A stretch of DNA of 64,000 nucleotides from Monocercomonoides exilis (taxonomy: Eukaryota; Preaxostyla; Oxymonadida; Polymastigidae): NCBI GenBank assembly GCA_001643675.2, contig LSRY02000033.1:930001-994000 (forward strand). The letters run 5' to 3'. The notes below the pieces were generated by a model. That model made no database searches and was not told the origin of the DNA. It was given only the letters and a program-made list of their open reading frames with translations. Below are positions 11,501 to 22,500 of this stretch, piece by piece. A program made the translations under genes and the position numbers. Positions within the stretch are counted from its first letter, which is position 1, and the number at the start of each line of letters is the position of its first letter.

Positions 11501-12649
11501 AAATTACATTAATTAGCAAAGATAAAATGTAGTAGAAAGAAAATAAATCAAAATATCTCGTTTCGCTTTTGTAAAACAGTCTTTTAACATACTCTTTCAT
11601 ATTTCACATCCCTTTGGCAAAGCTGGCAGCATGCAAAAAGAGTGTTCCGAATCACATTTTCAGATTGCGATTTGAAGAAATACACAATTTGAGAAGTAAT
11701 TTTCATTGAAAGAAAGGAATTAAGCGCATTCTGGCTGCATGCACACATATTTCTTTAAAAAGAAGAAAGAAAGAAAGAAAAAATTATCAAAAATAGTTGA
11801 TATAATAATTAATTTCTTTTTGAAAGCAGACAAATGCAAAATACCCTATCGCAAGAACGGCAGATTCAACAATCACGTCATGCTTCGACTGATAAAATTT
11901 GTCACTTTTTTATTCTCACAAAAAATTAGAACATTAGCATACAAAAAGAAGATTCATCAAATTCACGACTCCCCCAGCTTTAATAATTTCATCCACATCA
12001 CTTTGTGAATTAGCAGTTATTCCCACCAAAATATTGCAAGCTTCTAATTGGATTGGAGGAAAATTCTCATTTGCAAGAAGATGAACAATCGACCGAATAG
12101 CATTGAGGTTTGACAAAAGAATTGCAGATTCACGACCTTTGGAAAATAGCTTTGTTTAAAAAAAATCAAATAAATCAATGAAATGCATACTTATCCCAAG
12201 TAGCTGTGAAATTGACTTACAGCTTTGATACTGGAGTTCTGGATCAGGTGATAATAAATTTTGAACATCATTCGGCAATTTGTCTGCCTGGTGAATAAAA
12301 TTTGTTATTTACAAAAATATAAAATTTTGAACGAACTAATTGGAGAAATAATTGAATTTTTTCTGTTTTATTTGAAAACTGCGCATCGACTCTTATACGA
12401 CGAAGGTGTTTTGCCCGTGATTTTACTCGAAGAGATTCATTATCTTGATATCGTTTTTTTTGTGAACGTTCTCTTTCGTAATCTTCAAGTTTTCATTCGT
12501 TTTTTCACATTTATATTGTCGGAATAAATCGTTAAAAAAAATAAAGAAAGAAAGAACAGGTGTACAAAAATAAAAGTGAAGATTTAATTACCTTGTTGAC
12601 GCTCTTTAAACCTTTGTTCTGCTCTTTCAGACCGATCAAAGAAAATCAT
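8555..12649 (-). CDS. Importin subunit alpha (karyopherin alpha) with large insertions, 7 exons
   Basis: Nuclear import adaptor. Exons 12649-12592, 12482-12391, 12287-12191, 12136-11943, 11730-11593, 11444-11323 and 11045-8555 join in phase to 1,063 residues, about twice the usual ~530. Residues about 20-50 form a basic importin-beta-binding segment (ERERSQKKRYQDNESLR, then HLRRIR). ARM repeats follow: LLSPDPELQYQSC..., PPIQLEACNILVGIT, SENVIRNTLFACCQLC, APTLKILCNFSRG, then in the last exon LQLQKDICWLLSNIAAGTRREQNAV and AKKEACYVLCNM. The excess length lies in the last exon as Ser/Gln/Pro-rich and acidic insertions (about 10,380-10,870, 9,770-10,020 and 9,290-9,560) placed between ARM repeats. 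The tail is acidic. The C-terminal region normally binding CAS and the autoinhibitory IBB both appear present. The small exon 11730-11593 is supported by phase and by ARM fit only. Confidence 0.85.
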
Positions 12650-12934
12650 TTGATTAAAAAATTATTATACTCTTCAAAAATTTTTTTGTTAATCCATTAC
12701 AAACTAATTAATGTCTCATAAATTTTTATTTATAAAATCACGCTATTTTTTCAAAGATTTTCTTTGCGGAAAATGTTTTGCTTAAAAAAATATCTCATCG
12801 AAAACAAATAAATTGAAAAAATTCATTTTAATAAATAAAAATTTCATGGTATGAAATGATAAACTTTTTCAGACTTGCGTCACTTATTTTCCCTGTATTG
12901 AAAAAATACGATTTAAAATTGATTAATTGCAACT
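12650..12934. other. AT-rich 5' flank of importin alpha, no gene seen
   Basis: About 0.29 kb of very AT-rich single-copy DNA between the importin start codon and the outer edge of the left inverted-repeat arm; it presumably contains the importin promoter. Confidence 0.5.
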
Positions 12935-13029
12935 TTAGAAATTCTTTCATTCATTGTTTTGAAATGATAAAAATGCAACATATCCCCAAAAACCGAATCA
13001 ATATCTTCCCTGTTCGAAAAGACTGATTT

Positions 13030-13790
13030 GAAGTGGAATGGCTCTTTATGTTCTGGAAAAAAGACGAAATGGAAGAATTGACAAAAAAGATAAAAAAACT
13101 ACACGAGTCATCAAGCCCATTGAGAACCAGACCATATCTTTTCGCATTGCTTGAAGGCGAAATGAAGCAAAAGAGCTGGAGAGAAGAAATCTCCAACAAG
13201 CAAACTCCTTTCTTTTTTCTGCGCTTCCTCCCAGAAATGCATCTGCAACCAAAGAGGATCTCGCAGCTCTACATCCAGCATCTGTTCATTTGCCATAACA
13301 ATTGCAATCCCCATGGGAATGTCGAACGGTTCTATCACCAAGACAAACAAAGCCATCTTCTCCTTCCCTCTTGGTCTTTATTCAACCTCATCTTCAACAC
13401 CCTTTTCGAATTTCGCTGCACCCTGCTCAAAATAATGAAGGCACACACGCTTAATAAGCAAAGAAAGCAGACGCACACAAATGCAATGCTTCTGCCTTCA
13501 AAACAGACTCTGCTTGTTGGAATTTTGAGCAATTGGTGCTCCGAGTCCATTTGTCCATCGCTGTCCAGGGTAATATTAACATCCCCTTTTCCCCACAGAG
13601 AAAATAGAAGTCAACAACAATCTTCTTTGCTCCGACCTTCTCGCCTTGGACTCCCACAGCACAAACGAAAAGACAAAAAAAGGCTTGCCCAGCTCCATCA
13701 GCAAAATCTGGTCAGTTCAATGCCTGTACAAAATCCCATGCACGCAAAAGGAGTAAAATATTCGCATCCATAACAGGCACAAATGCTTTT
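13030..13790 (-). pseudogene. Decayed gene relic, left-arm copy
   Basis: Unrecognised. On the minus strand, protein-like segments lie in different frames: ADGAGQAF, KIVVDFYFLCGEKG, DVNITLDSDGQMDSEHQLL, and MALFVLVIEPFDIPMGIAI followed by PLWLQMHFWEEAQKK. No single frame or convincing intron set joins them. A TAA near 13,404 interrupts the frame leading into MALFVLV, where the right-arm copy has CAA. The right-arm copy keeps that frame but loses the PFDIPMG segment downstream. Each copy thus has its own lesions, which suggests relaxed constraint. It could instead be a 5' untranslated or intronic region of LysRS; a plus-strand 246-residue open frame across the same DNA looks low-complexity and is not preferred. 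Confidence 0.35.
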
Positions 13791-14010
13791 GGGAAATCAC
13801 AAGATTTCTTGTTCTCAATTCACAAACAAATGTTGAATCATTGTTCAATAACTCATCAACAAATTTTCGCCAACCGTTCATAAATAAATCATGTAGCTGT
13901 CTGGCGCACGTGTCATCGCTGATAACATTCTGTTCAAGACATCACAACATTTTTTATCTCAATCATTGTATCTTATGGGCGCAGGGCATCGACAAGTGGG
14001 TTGATCAGAA

Positions 14011-15924
14011 ATGGAACAAAACGCAAAAGCCGAGCTAGCAGAAGAAAAGAAGCCTGAGGGCGCAGAGGCCGGAGAAGGGGCAAGCGGCGCGCCCGGGGCA
14101 CCGCTGTCGAAGAATGCGCAGAAGCGTCTGGCGAAGCTGGAGGCGGCGCAGAAGAAGAAGGAGGAGAAAGAGGCGGCGAAGCGGGAGGCGGCAGCAAAGC
14201 GCGAAGCAGAGGGGAAGGGGAGCGCGGGGGAGGGGAAAGGGAGCCACGCAGACGAGGAGGAGAATGTGGACCCGCGGTTCTACTTCGAGAACCGGAAGAA
14301 AGTGATATATGGAGAGTCGAAGGACGAGCGGAACCCGAACTACCCGCACAAGTTTGGGGTGACGCTGAGCATCGGGGAGTTCATAGAGAAGTACGGGGCG
14401 CTGGAGGCAGGGGCGCGCGTGGAGGCAGACACGGTGTCGGTGGCAGGGCGGATCATGCTGCTGCGGCGGCAGAGCGCGAAGCTGGTGTTCTACGACATCC
14501 ACAACGACGGGCAGAAGATCCAGCTGATGTGCGACCTGCGGGCAGCGGAGAGCGCAGAGGAGTTTGCGGCGGTGCACGACAAGCTGCGGCGCGGGGACTG
14601 GGTCGGGGCGGTTGGGCACCCGGGGAAGACGAAGCGCGGGGAGCTGAGCCTGTTCCCGAGCAAGGTGGTGCTGCTGTCGCCGTGCCTGCACATGATGCCG
14701 CGTGTGGTGAAGGACCAGGAGCTGCGGCACCGGATGCGGGAGCTGGACCTGATGTTCAACCCGGAGAGCCTGGCGCGGTTCAAGACGCGGTCGAGGATCA
14801 TCACGTACATGCGGCAGTACCTGAACGAGCGGGGGTTCCTGGAGGTGGAGACGCCGATCCTGAACACGATAGCGGGCGGGGCGACGGCGAAGCCGTTTGT
14901 GACGCACCACAACACGCTGGACATCGACATGTACATGCGTGTGGCGCCGGAGCTGTATCTGAAGCGGCTGATTGTGGGGGGCATGAACCGGGTGTACGAG
15001 ATCGGGCGGCTGTTCCGGAACGAGGGGATGGACCAGACGCACAACCCGGAGTTCACGTCGTGCGAGTTCTATGCGGCGTTCCTGGACTACAACGACCTGA
15101 TGGAGCTGACGGAGGAGATGCTGAACGGGATGGTGAAGATGCTGAACGGCGGGCGGGAGACGGTGGTGCTGCGGGACAAGGAGGACCCGGAGAAGCTGGT
15201 GGAGGTGTCGTTTGCGCGGCCGTTCCGGCGGGTGTCGTTCATGGCGGAGCTGGCGAAGGAGATGGGGGTGGAGTTCCCGGCAGACCTGTCGACGCCGGAG
15301 ACGAACGAGTTCCTGCGGAAGCTGGCGAAGGAGCGGGAGGTGCCGTGCACGCCGCCGTTCACGACGGCGCGGCTGCTGGACAAGATGACAGAGAAGTATC
15401 TGGAGCCGTCGTTCAAGAACCCGACGTTCCTGTGCGACCAGCCGGCGATCATGTCTCCGCTGGCGAAGTACCACCGGGCGAACCCGCAGTGGACCGAGCG
15501 GTTTGAGCTGTTTGTGAACCACACGGAGCTGGCGAACGCGTACACGGAGCTGAACGACCCGGTGGTGCAGCGGAAGCGGTTTGACGCGCAGGCGGCAGCG
15601 AAGGCGCAGGGAGACGAGGAGGCGACGCTGATCGACGAGTACTTCTGCCGCTCGCTGGAGTACGGGCTGCCGCCCACAGCCGGGTGGGGGTTCGGGATCG
15701 ACCGTGCGGTGATCATGCTGACGCAGGCGCCGACCATCCAGGATGTGATCCTGTTCCCCACGCTGCGCCCCGAGATTGTCAACCCCACGCAGCTGCTGGC
15801 TGCGGAGGGCGCACAGACAGCCTCGTCCTCAACCACCCCTTCATCCTCGTCTTCATCTTCATCCTCGTCTTCCTCTTCCTCCTCAACCTCTCCTGCACCC
15901 TCTGCACCCTCAACCTCCTCGTGA
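14011..15924 (+). CDS. KARS1: Cytosolic lysyl-tRNA synthetase, left-arm copy
   Basis: Class II aminoacyl-tRNA synthetase charging tRNA-Lys with lysine; single exon, 637 residues. An N-terminal Lys/Ala/Glu-rich helix (about 20-80), typical of eukaryotic LysRS and used for tRNA binding, precedes [12 protein letters not shown]. The OB-fold anticodon domain lies at about 115-230 ([17 protein letters not shown]). The catalytic domain has motif 1 ([23 protein letters not shown]), motif 2 ([21 protein letters not shown]) and motif 3 ([12 protein letters not shown], about 554-565). The C-terminus carries an unusual ~35-residue Ser/Pro/Thr extension with a poly-Ser run encoded by mixed TCx codons. Codons end almost exclusively in G or C, unlike genes outside the arms. 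No intron is needed. Differs from the right-arm copy at three residues: A7T, A41G and T460A (left to right). Confidence 0.97.
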   Translation: MEQNAKAELAEEKKPEGAEAGEGASGAPGAPLSKNAQKRLAKLEAAQKKKEEKEAAKREAAAKREAEGKGSAGEGKGSHADEEENVDPRFYFENRKKVIYGESKDERNPNYPHKFGVTLSIGEFIEKYGALEAGARVEADTVSVAGRIMLLRRQSAKLVFYDIHNDGQKIQLMCDLRAAESAEEFAAVHDKLRRGDWVGAVGHPGKTKRGELSLFPSKVVLLSPCLHMMPRVVKDQELRHRMRELDLMFNPESLARFKTRSRIITYMRQYLNERGFLEVETPILNTIAGGATAKPFVTHHNTLDIDMYMRVAPELYLKRLIVGGMNRVYEIGRLFRNEGMDQTHNPEFTSCEFYAAFLDYNDLMELTEEMLNGMVKMLNGGRETVVLRDKEDPEKLVEVSFARPFRRVSFMAELAKEMGVEFPADLSTPETNEFLRKLAKEREVPCTPPFTTARLLDKMTEKYLEPSFKNPTFLCDQPAIMSPLAKYHRANPQWTERFELFVNHTELANAYTELNDPVVQRKRFDAQAAAKAQGDEEATLIDEYFCRSLEYGLPPTAGWGFGIDRAVIMLTQAPTIQDVILFPTLRPEIVNPTQLLAAEGAQTASSSTTPSSSSSSSSSSSSSSSTSPAPSAPSTSS

Positions 15925-16571
15925 ACACCCTGAACTGAACAACAATGCGCAATGCCCTTGGAGAAGGGCCTGAAGAGCCAGAAGAATCGGAAGAGCTGGA
16001 GCGGAGAGGAAAGGAAAGGCAAGCGGTCATCTGATTGTTTTTAGTCATTTCAGCACATCAAAGACAAAGATTATTTTGAGAATATGTTTTTCTGTCAGCT
16101 TTCATTTGCTTGTTTGTGTCTTTTTTGTGCCAGGAGAAAAAAAAAGTTTTGAAAAAGAAAAAGGGCAGAAAGCTCGTTTGTTTGCGATTCGCTTTTGGAC
16201 TTCATTGTTTCGTGATTTTCCTCCGTGTTTCCACGCAAAGGCAACGAAAAATAGAATTGAAGTGAATTCATCAGGAAATAATCCGGGTATGAAATGTGCT
16301 GCAGTCCACAGCACAGAAAACACGAAACAGCAGAGTTTCGCCAGCGCCACTGGCTGCAGCGCTTGGTTCATTGCACAGCCAACAAAAAAAGCAGCAGGAC
16401 AGGAAGAGCAGAAAGAGCAGAAAGACATTCAGTCATCCGCAATCTTCTGCTGCCCCGCAAAGCAGTTTGCTTTCCATCAATGATCGAGCCTGCCCAATGT
16501 TGTTTTCAAAACACAAAGCATTATTTTTTTATTGCCAAACCTTGTTTAATTTTTCTGCGAGCTGGCAGCCG
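15925..16571. other. LysRS 3' flank and 5' flank of the giant receptor-like gene
   Basis: About 0.65 kb in both arms. The giant-gene frame stays open upstream to about 16,296, but the composition there is not protein-like and the signal peptide begins at 16,572, so I treat this as untranslated or promoter DNA. Nothing else supported. Confidence 0.5.
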
Positions 16572-19500
16572 ATGGCGATTCGGCATGTTGTAGCGATAGC
16601 AATGGCAGTGCTCTGCATTGCGCAGGGTTCTGGTGCTGACGCGTGGAAAAGGGGCACGGGGCCAGGGAAAAGCAATTTTGTCAAATCGTTTGATTCTGAG
16701 GCTCCGAGAGAAGAACGGGCACGCAAAAGCAGAGGAACGGAGACGCCTTTGCATGGACACGCAATCTCTGGAAAAGAGCCAGGAAGCGACCTTCGTGTGG
16801 CGGAAGGGACAGAAATAATGATGAGCGCTTTTTTGCGGAACAGCACGGCGAGGGTGGTGGGGGTGCAGCTTGCTCGGGTGCGGGAGGCAAGCAAGATGTT
16901 TTGTGTGGAGGAGGGTGTGCTGGAGGCGTGGGGGTGCATGGTGGAGGGGCGCGATGTTGAGAAAAGGAGTGCTTTTGAGAGCAGAGGCGGGGTGGTTGAG
17001 TTTGGGAATGTGACGATTGGTGGGCGCTGGAAGGGGATGCATGTGGCGCCTCTGGTGGAGGTGGTTGAAGGGGTTGGAACAGGGTTAGGTGCAGCAGGCG
17101 GGGTGAGTGTGAAGATTTCAGAAACGAGGCTTTGCTCGTTTGGAGTGGTGGCAGGGCCGCTGCTGCAGGGGGAGGAGGTGTGGGGGTGGGGGTGCGAGTT
17201 TGTGAACATCAGCAGAGAGGCAGGGGCGAAGGGGGTTGGGGGAGGGGTGTTTGGGAGGAGTGTTGTGGGGAGCTGTGTGTTTCGGAGGGTTGAGGACGAG
17301 CTGTATGGGGGGATTGTGGGGTCGATGGCCTTGGGAGACTCGGTGGAGGAGGGGAACACGACACACACGGGGTGCTGGCGGAAGGCAGGGTGCTACGAGA
17401 GCCATGTCGGGTGGGGCAGGCGGAAGGACATCAGCACGCACTATCCGCGGTGCCGGTTTGTGGGGTGCGAGTGGCGGGAGCTGGGAGAGGCGATTGAGGG
17501 GGGAGCGATCTACGCAGCGAACACGCAGGCGCCGCTCACGGTGGAGGTGGAGGAGTGCGGGTTCTACGGGGCGCGGGCGCTGCTGAACGGCGGGGCGATT
17601 CTGCTGCGGGGCAGGCGGCAGGGCTGGGGCAGAGGGAGGAACGAGGGAGGAGGAGAGAGTTGGCTGCAGTGCAAGCTGAGCGGGAGTGTGTTTGTGAACT
17701 GCAGCTCGTCAGCTGGGAGCGGGGGAGGAGTGTCGGTGGAGTGTGTGAGCGGGTGCGAGGTGAGGAGGTGCCGGTTCAGCGGGTGCAGAGGGCTGAGGGG
17801 AGGAGGCGGGGTGGCGCTGGCAGACAGGGAGAAAGGGGCGGGAGAGGCAGTGGTGGTGGTGGAGATTGAGGGGTGCGAGTTTGAGGGGTGCGGGGTGGAG
17901 GAGGCGAAGGGAGGCGGGGTGTGTGGGGAGGAGGTGTGGGTGGTGGTGCGGGAGTGCTGGTTGATGGGGTGCTGGGCGCAGTCGGAGGGCGGGGGGATGC
18001 ATGTTTGTGTGCAGACGCCTGTGGATGGGGGTGGAGCAGAGGCACAGGCAAACTCCCAAAACGGGGAAAAGAGAGGAAGACAAGGGAACGAGTATGGAGA
18101 GGCGATTGTGGGGCACTCGCTGTTCTCAGACAACAAGTGCCGGGCAGCCGCAGTGGAGGAGAGGCTGGGGCTGGATGTGTATCTGGACATTGTGTCGCTA
18201 ACAGACAGACACGCGTTTGTGGGGTGCTTCTCTGCAACGAAAGAGGAGGCAACTGTGATTGAGGCAGTATCATCATCATCAGCAGCAGCAACAACAACAA
18301 CAAAAGATGAGCAGAAATCCTCTGATAACACCATTTCACAAAGCACACTTCACGAAACACTTCACTCATTCGACTCATCATCATCTTCTTCTATTTCTTC
18401 TATTTCTTCTTTGCCATCATCATCATCATCGATGGCGAAATCAAGCATTTCACAGAACTCATCGACATCGCCTCCTTCAGTCAGTGGGTGTCCGATGAGA
18501 AAGGCGCAGCAATCTGGAGAGGGGAGGAGGAGCGCATGGGGTCGGCGGGTGTTTGCTCGGCACCTGTTGGACACGAGGGGAGAAGGGGGAGGAGAGGAGA
18601 GGGATGTTGGGCTGGAGTGGATGCGGACGACGATGGACAGGGTGTATGTGAGCAGGAGCGGGAGCGACGAGGTGGGGTTTTGCGGGTGGGACGAGGAGCA
18701 CGGGTGCGAGACGATGGGGAAGGCGCGGGGGCAGCTGTACTGCTGGGGTGGAGAGGAAGGGAGCGAGGGGTGTGTGGATGAGGAGAGCGGGGGAGAAGGC
18801 GGGGGTGGCAGAGGCAGAGGAAGAGGCAGAGGCAGAATGAGGAATGAAGAGGAAGAGGTGGGAGCGAGAGAAATGGTGATTGTGTCTGTGGATGAGAAGA
18901 AGGAGTGGGAAGGGGTGGATTTTGGGGAGAAGGCGGTGGATGTGAGCGGGGCAGGGGCAGCGGTGACGCGGATGTGGACGCGGGTGATGAGGGAGGGAGC
19001 GTGGGTGGTGCGTGTGGGAGGAGGGAGGGTGCGTGTGAGCGGGGTAGGGGTTGAGCAGGCAGGGGCAGAGCGGGAGACGGGGGTGGTGGGGGTGGAGGGG
19101 AGCGGGAGCGCGGAGGTGCGGAAGGTGGAGGTGGTGGGGGCAGGGGGTGGGGGTGTGGTGTTTGGGGTGAGCGGGGCAGGGAAGCTGGTGCTGGTGGGGG
19201 TGGCTGTGCGGGATGCAGCGCTGGTGTCGGGGGCGGTGGTGTCTGTGGGGGCGGGAGGAGCGCAGGGGGTGCGGCTGGAGTCGTGCTCTTTTGTGAACAT
19301 CAGCCGGGGCGGGGGGAGCGGGGGCTGTGTGCTGGACGGGGAGGGCGGTGCGTTCGGGGTGGTGTGTGCGGACTGCACATTTGCGCTGTGCAGTGCAGCG
19401 GGGTCGATGGCTGGGGGCGGGGTGGGGGTGTGGTCGGAGGGGGCGACGGAGGCGGCTGAGCTGTGGCGGTGCACGCTGTCGTCGTGCCGGGCAGCAGCAG

Positions 19501-22500
19501 GGGCAGCAGGGTCGGGGGCAGCGGAGGGGCGAGGCGGCGGGGTGCATGTGCGGGTGAGCGAGAGCGGGGGGTTTGTGCTGCGGGAGCTGCAGTTTGTGGG
19601 GAACGAGGCGACGCATGGGCGGGATGTGTTTGTGGTGTGCCCGGTGCTGCGGAACGTGGTGACGGAAGAGGCGTTTGCGTTCCGGCGGGGGATTGCAGAC
19701 ACGAGAAACTCGCTGTGCGGGACAGATGCAGAGTGTGAGGATGTGGACCTGGTGTGGCTGCTGACGGGGGTGAAGCATGAAGGGGTGGTGTATGTGCACT
19801 ATGCGCTGGCTGGTGGTGGAGGAGGAGGGCAACAGCCGAAGTGCGGGTTCGACTCGGCAGTGGAGTGCGGGACAGAGGAGGTGCCGTGCGAGCGGCTGGC
19901 AGTGGCGTGTGGGCGGTTTGCGGAGGGGAGCGTGGAGAAGCGACTGGTGGTGAAGGGGGAGTGTGTGATGGGGGGCGTTGGGGATCTGAGCGGGATGGAG
20001 GTGGAGCGGTGGGTGGGTGAGGAAGAGGGGGGCGCAGAGCCTGCGGTGGTGTCGTTTGCGGTGCTGGGCGGGGCAGGGGGAGAGGTGCAGGGGATCGGGA
20101 ACGGGGGTGTGCTGGGGGTGAGGGAGATCCGGTTTGTGCTGTATTCGGAGGTGGAGCCACCAGACGGGGCGCTGATTGAGACGCATGGGGAGCGGGCAGA
20201 GTTCAGAGACTGTGTGTTTGAGGCGCATGGCGGGGCGGGGGAGATCGGGTATGTGCTGGGGCGAGGGGTGCGGGGGCTGTTTGGGATGGAGCGGTGTGTG
20301 GTGCGGGGGAGCGGGGTGACGAGGTATGTGGGGAGTGTGTTTGAGCTGGAGACGTCGATTGGGGGCGGGGTGTTTGTGGAGACGCGGGTGGAAGGGCTGG
20401 CTGTTGGGGAGGGGAGCGTGTGGCGGGTGCGGAAGAACACGACGGAGACAGGGCGCGGGGTGGTGCAGGAGGGGCTGCGGCTGGAGGAGTGCGAGGCGGA
20501 GGAGGTGAAGGGAGGGGCAGGGGTGCCGTGCCTGGTGAGCTTTGAGGAGGGGTGCATGATGGGAGTGGAGGTGGTGGGGGGTGTGGTGCGGGAGTGTCTG
20601 TCGGCGAGCTCAGCGAAAGGCGGGGCGATGCTGGTGGGGGTGGCGGGGGAGCACCGGTTTGTGCTGAACGGGACGGTGGTGGAGTGCTCAGAGATTGGGG
20701 AGCGGGGAGCTGGGCGGCTGGCGTATGTGGAGTGCGGGGCAGGGGCAGAGTTCCTGTTTGTGCACCCGACGTTCACTCCGCTGGCGAGCACACTGAGCGA
20801 GTGCTTTGTGCGGGTGAGCTGCGGGGAGATGGCAGACGCGGATGTGGTGCGGGGGTTTGAGTGCGACATCTTCCTGTTCTCGGTGGGAGGGAGCAGCACG
20901 TTCTACGGGGTGGAGTTTGGGGACGAGAGGCTGCTGGCGACGCTGCTGGACACAGTGCTGAGGAGCCAGACGCACGAGGTGGTGGTGTCGGGGGAGACAG
21001 GGGCAGACACGGCAGGGTGCGGGGGCAGGGCGCAGGCGTGCCGGACGTTTGACTACGGGTGGCGGCGGGTGAGGGCGTGGGATGCGTTGGAGGAGCTGCC
21101 GAGGCTGCGGGTGAACGGGACAGGGATGGTGGGGCGGGAGGTGTATCTGGGGTATCGGGTGATTGAGGGTGCAGAGGAAGGGGTGCAGGCGCGGCTGGTG
21201 GTGGGGAGTGCTGTGCTGAGGCGGAGCAGCAGTGCAGGGGCAGTGTTCACGAACGCAGAGGAAGGGAAGCTTTCGTGTGTGGGGGTGGAGTATCCGCGGG
21301 TGCTGGAGCTGGGGCAGAGGGTGCTGTTTCTGGTGGTGGGCGGGGTGCTGGAGGTGGAGGACGGGCGGGTGGTGTGCAGGAGTCGAGAGGGTGTGGCGGG
21401 GGAGGCAGAAGCAGGCGGGGCAGCAGAGTTCCAGCTGGTGCGGGGAACAGGCGGGGAGCTGCGGGTGAGGAACACGAGCATCGGGTCTGAGTATGTGGGG
21501 AGCGTGTTTAAGGAGGCGGCGATGGAGGTGGCGGGGATGGTGTGCGAGTTTGTGGGGGTGAACGTGTCGAACATCGGAGCGCCGGAGAGCGGGGAAGGCG
21601 GGGCGCTGGCGGTGGATGTTGGGGCAGCGGGGTCGCTGAAGCTGAACAGCGGAGCAAGTGGCGCAGCAGCAGCAGCGGTGGGGTGTGTGTGCTCGGAGTA
21701 CAGCGGGCGGGGCGGGTTTTTGTATGTGGAGTGCGGGTCGAGTAGTGCAAGCGTGGAGATTGGGGCGATGGGGTTCAGCAGGAACGAGGCGCGGTGGGGG
21801 AAGAACATTTATGTGCGGGCAGATCGGCTGGAGGATGTGGTGAAGGAGGAGCAGATGGGGTTTGGGTGGGAGGTGTGGAAGGGAGAGGAGGAGGCGTTCT
21901 GCGGGGATGAAACGGGGGGCGGGGCAGGCGCAGGGGTGGTGGTGAACCTGCTGGTGTATCTGATGGGGCTGCAGTATGGGGTGGTGCATGTGTCGGAGAC
22001 AGAGGGGAGGGGGTATCCGGGGTGCGGGAGCGCAGGGGCGCCTTGTGCGACGTTTGAGCAGGGGGTGGCCAACTCGGCGGCAGAGGGCGGGCGGCGGACG
22101 ATGCGTGTGGTGCGGGGGGTGGGGGTGGCGAGGGGGTGCGATGTGTCAGGGTTTGCGATTGAGTCGAGCGGAGACACGGCGGCGAATGTGACGCTGGCGG
22201 GGAGCGTGGCTGGGAGCACAGAGCGGGCGGTGCTGACGAACGAGGGGGTGCTGTCGTTTTTGCGGGTGCGGTTTGTGGTGCCGCGGGAGTTTGCGGGCAA
22301 GCAGAGGGTGCTGGTGGGGACATACACAGCAGCAGGGTCGGTGGTGGTGGAGGAGTCGCAGTTCGACTTCACGGGGGCAGGGCCAGGGAAAGTGCAGTTC
22401 AGCCTGCTGGAGATAGTCGGGGGTGTGGGGGAGGTTGTGGGGTGCACAGTGTCGGGGGTGAGCTTTGGTGTTGAGATGTTTGTGTTTCGGGAAGAGGAAG

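Noticed and set aside
13033-13773. 246-codon plus-strand open frame at the outer end of the left arm
   Set aside because: It is not preserved in the right arm and has unstructured composition; protein-like segments lie on the opposite strand.
14035-15522. 495-codon open frame antisense to LysRS (and its mirror at 58,859-60,346), His/Arg/Leu-rich
   Set aside because: The sense strand encodes a complete LysRS with all class II motifs; the antisense frame is a by-product of G/C-rich third positions and has no family resemblance.
16296-16571. Upstream extension of the giant protein to 16,296
   Set aside because: It would begin with GTG and place 92 polar residues before a clear signal peptide; ATG at 16,572 is the natural start in both arms.
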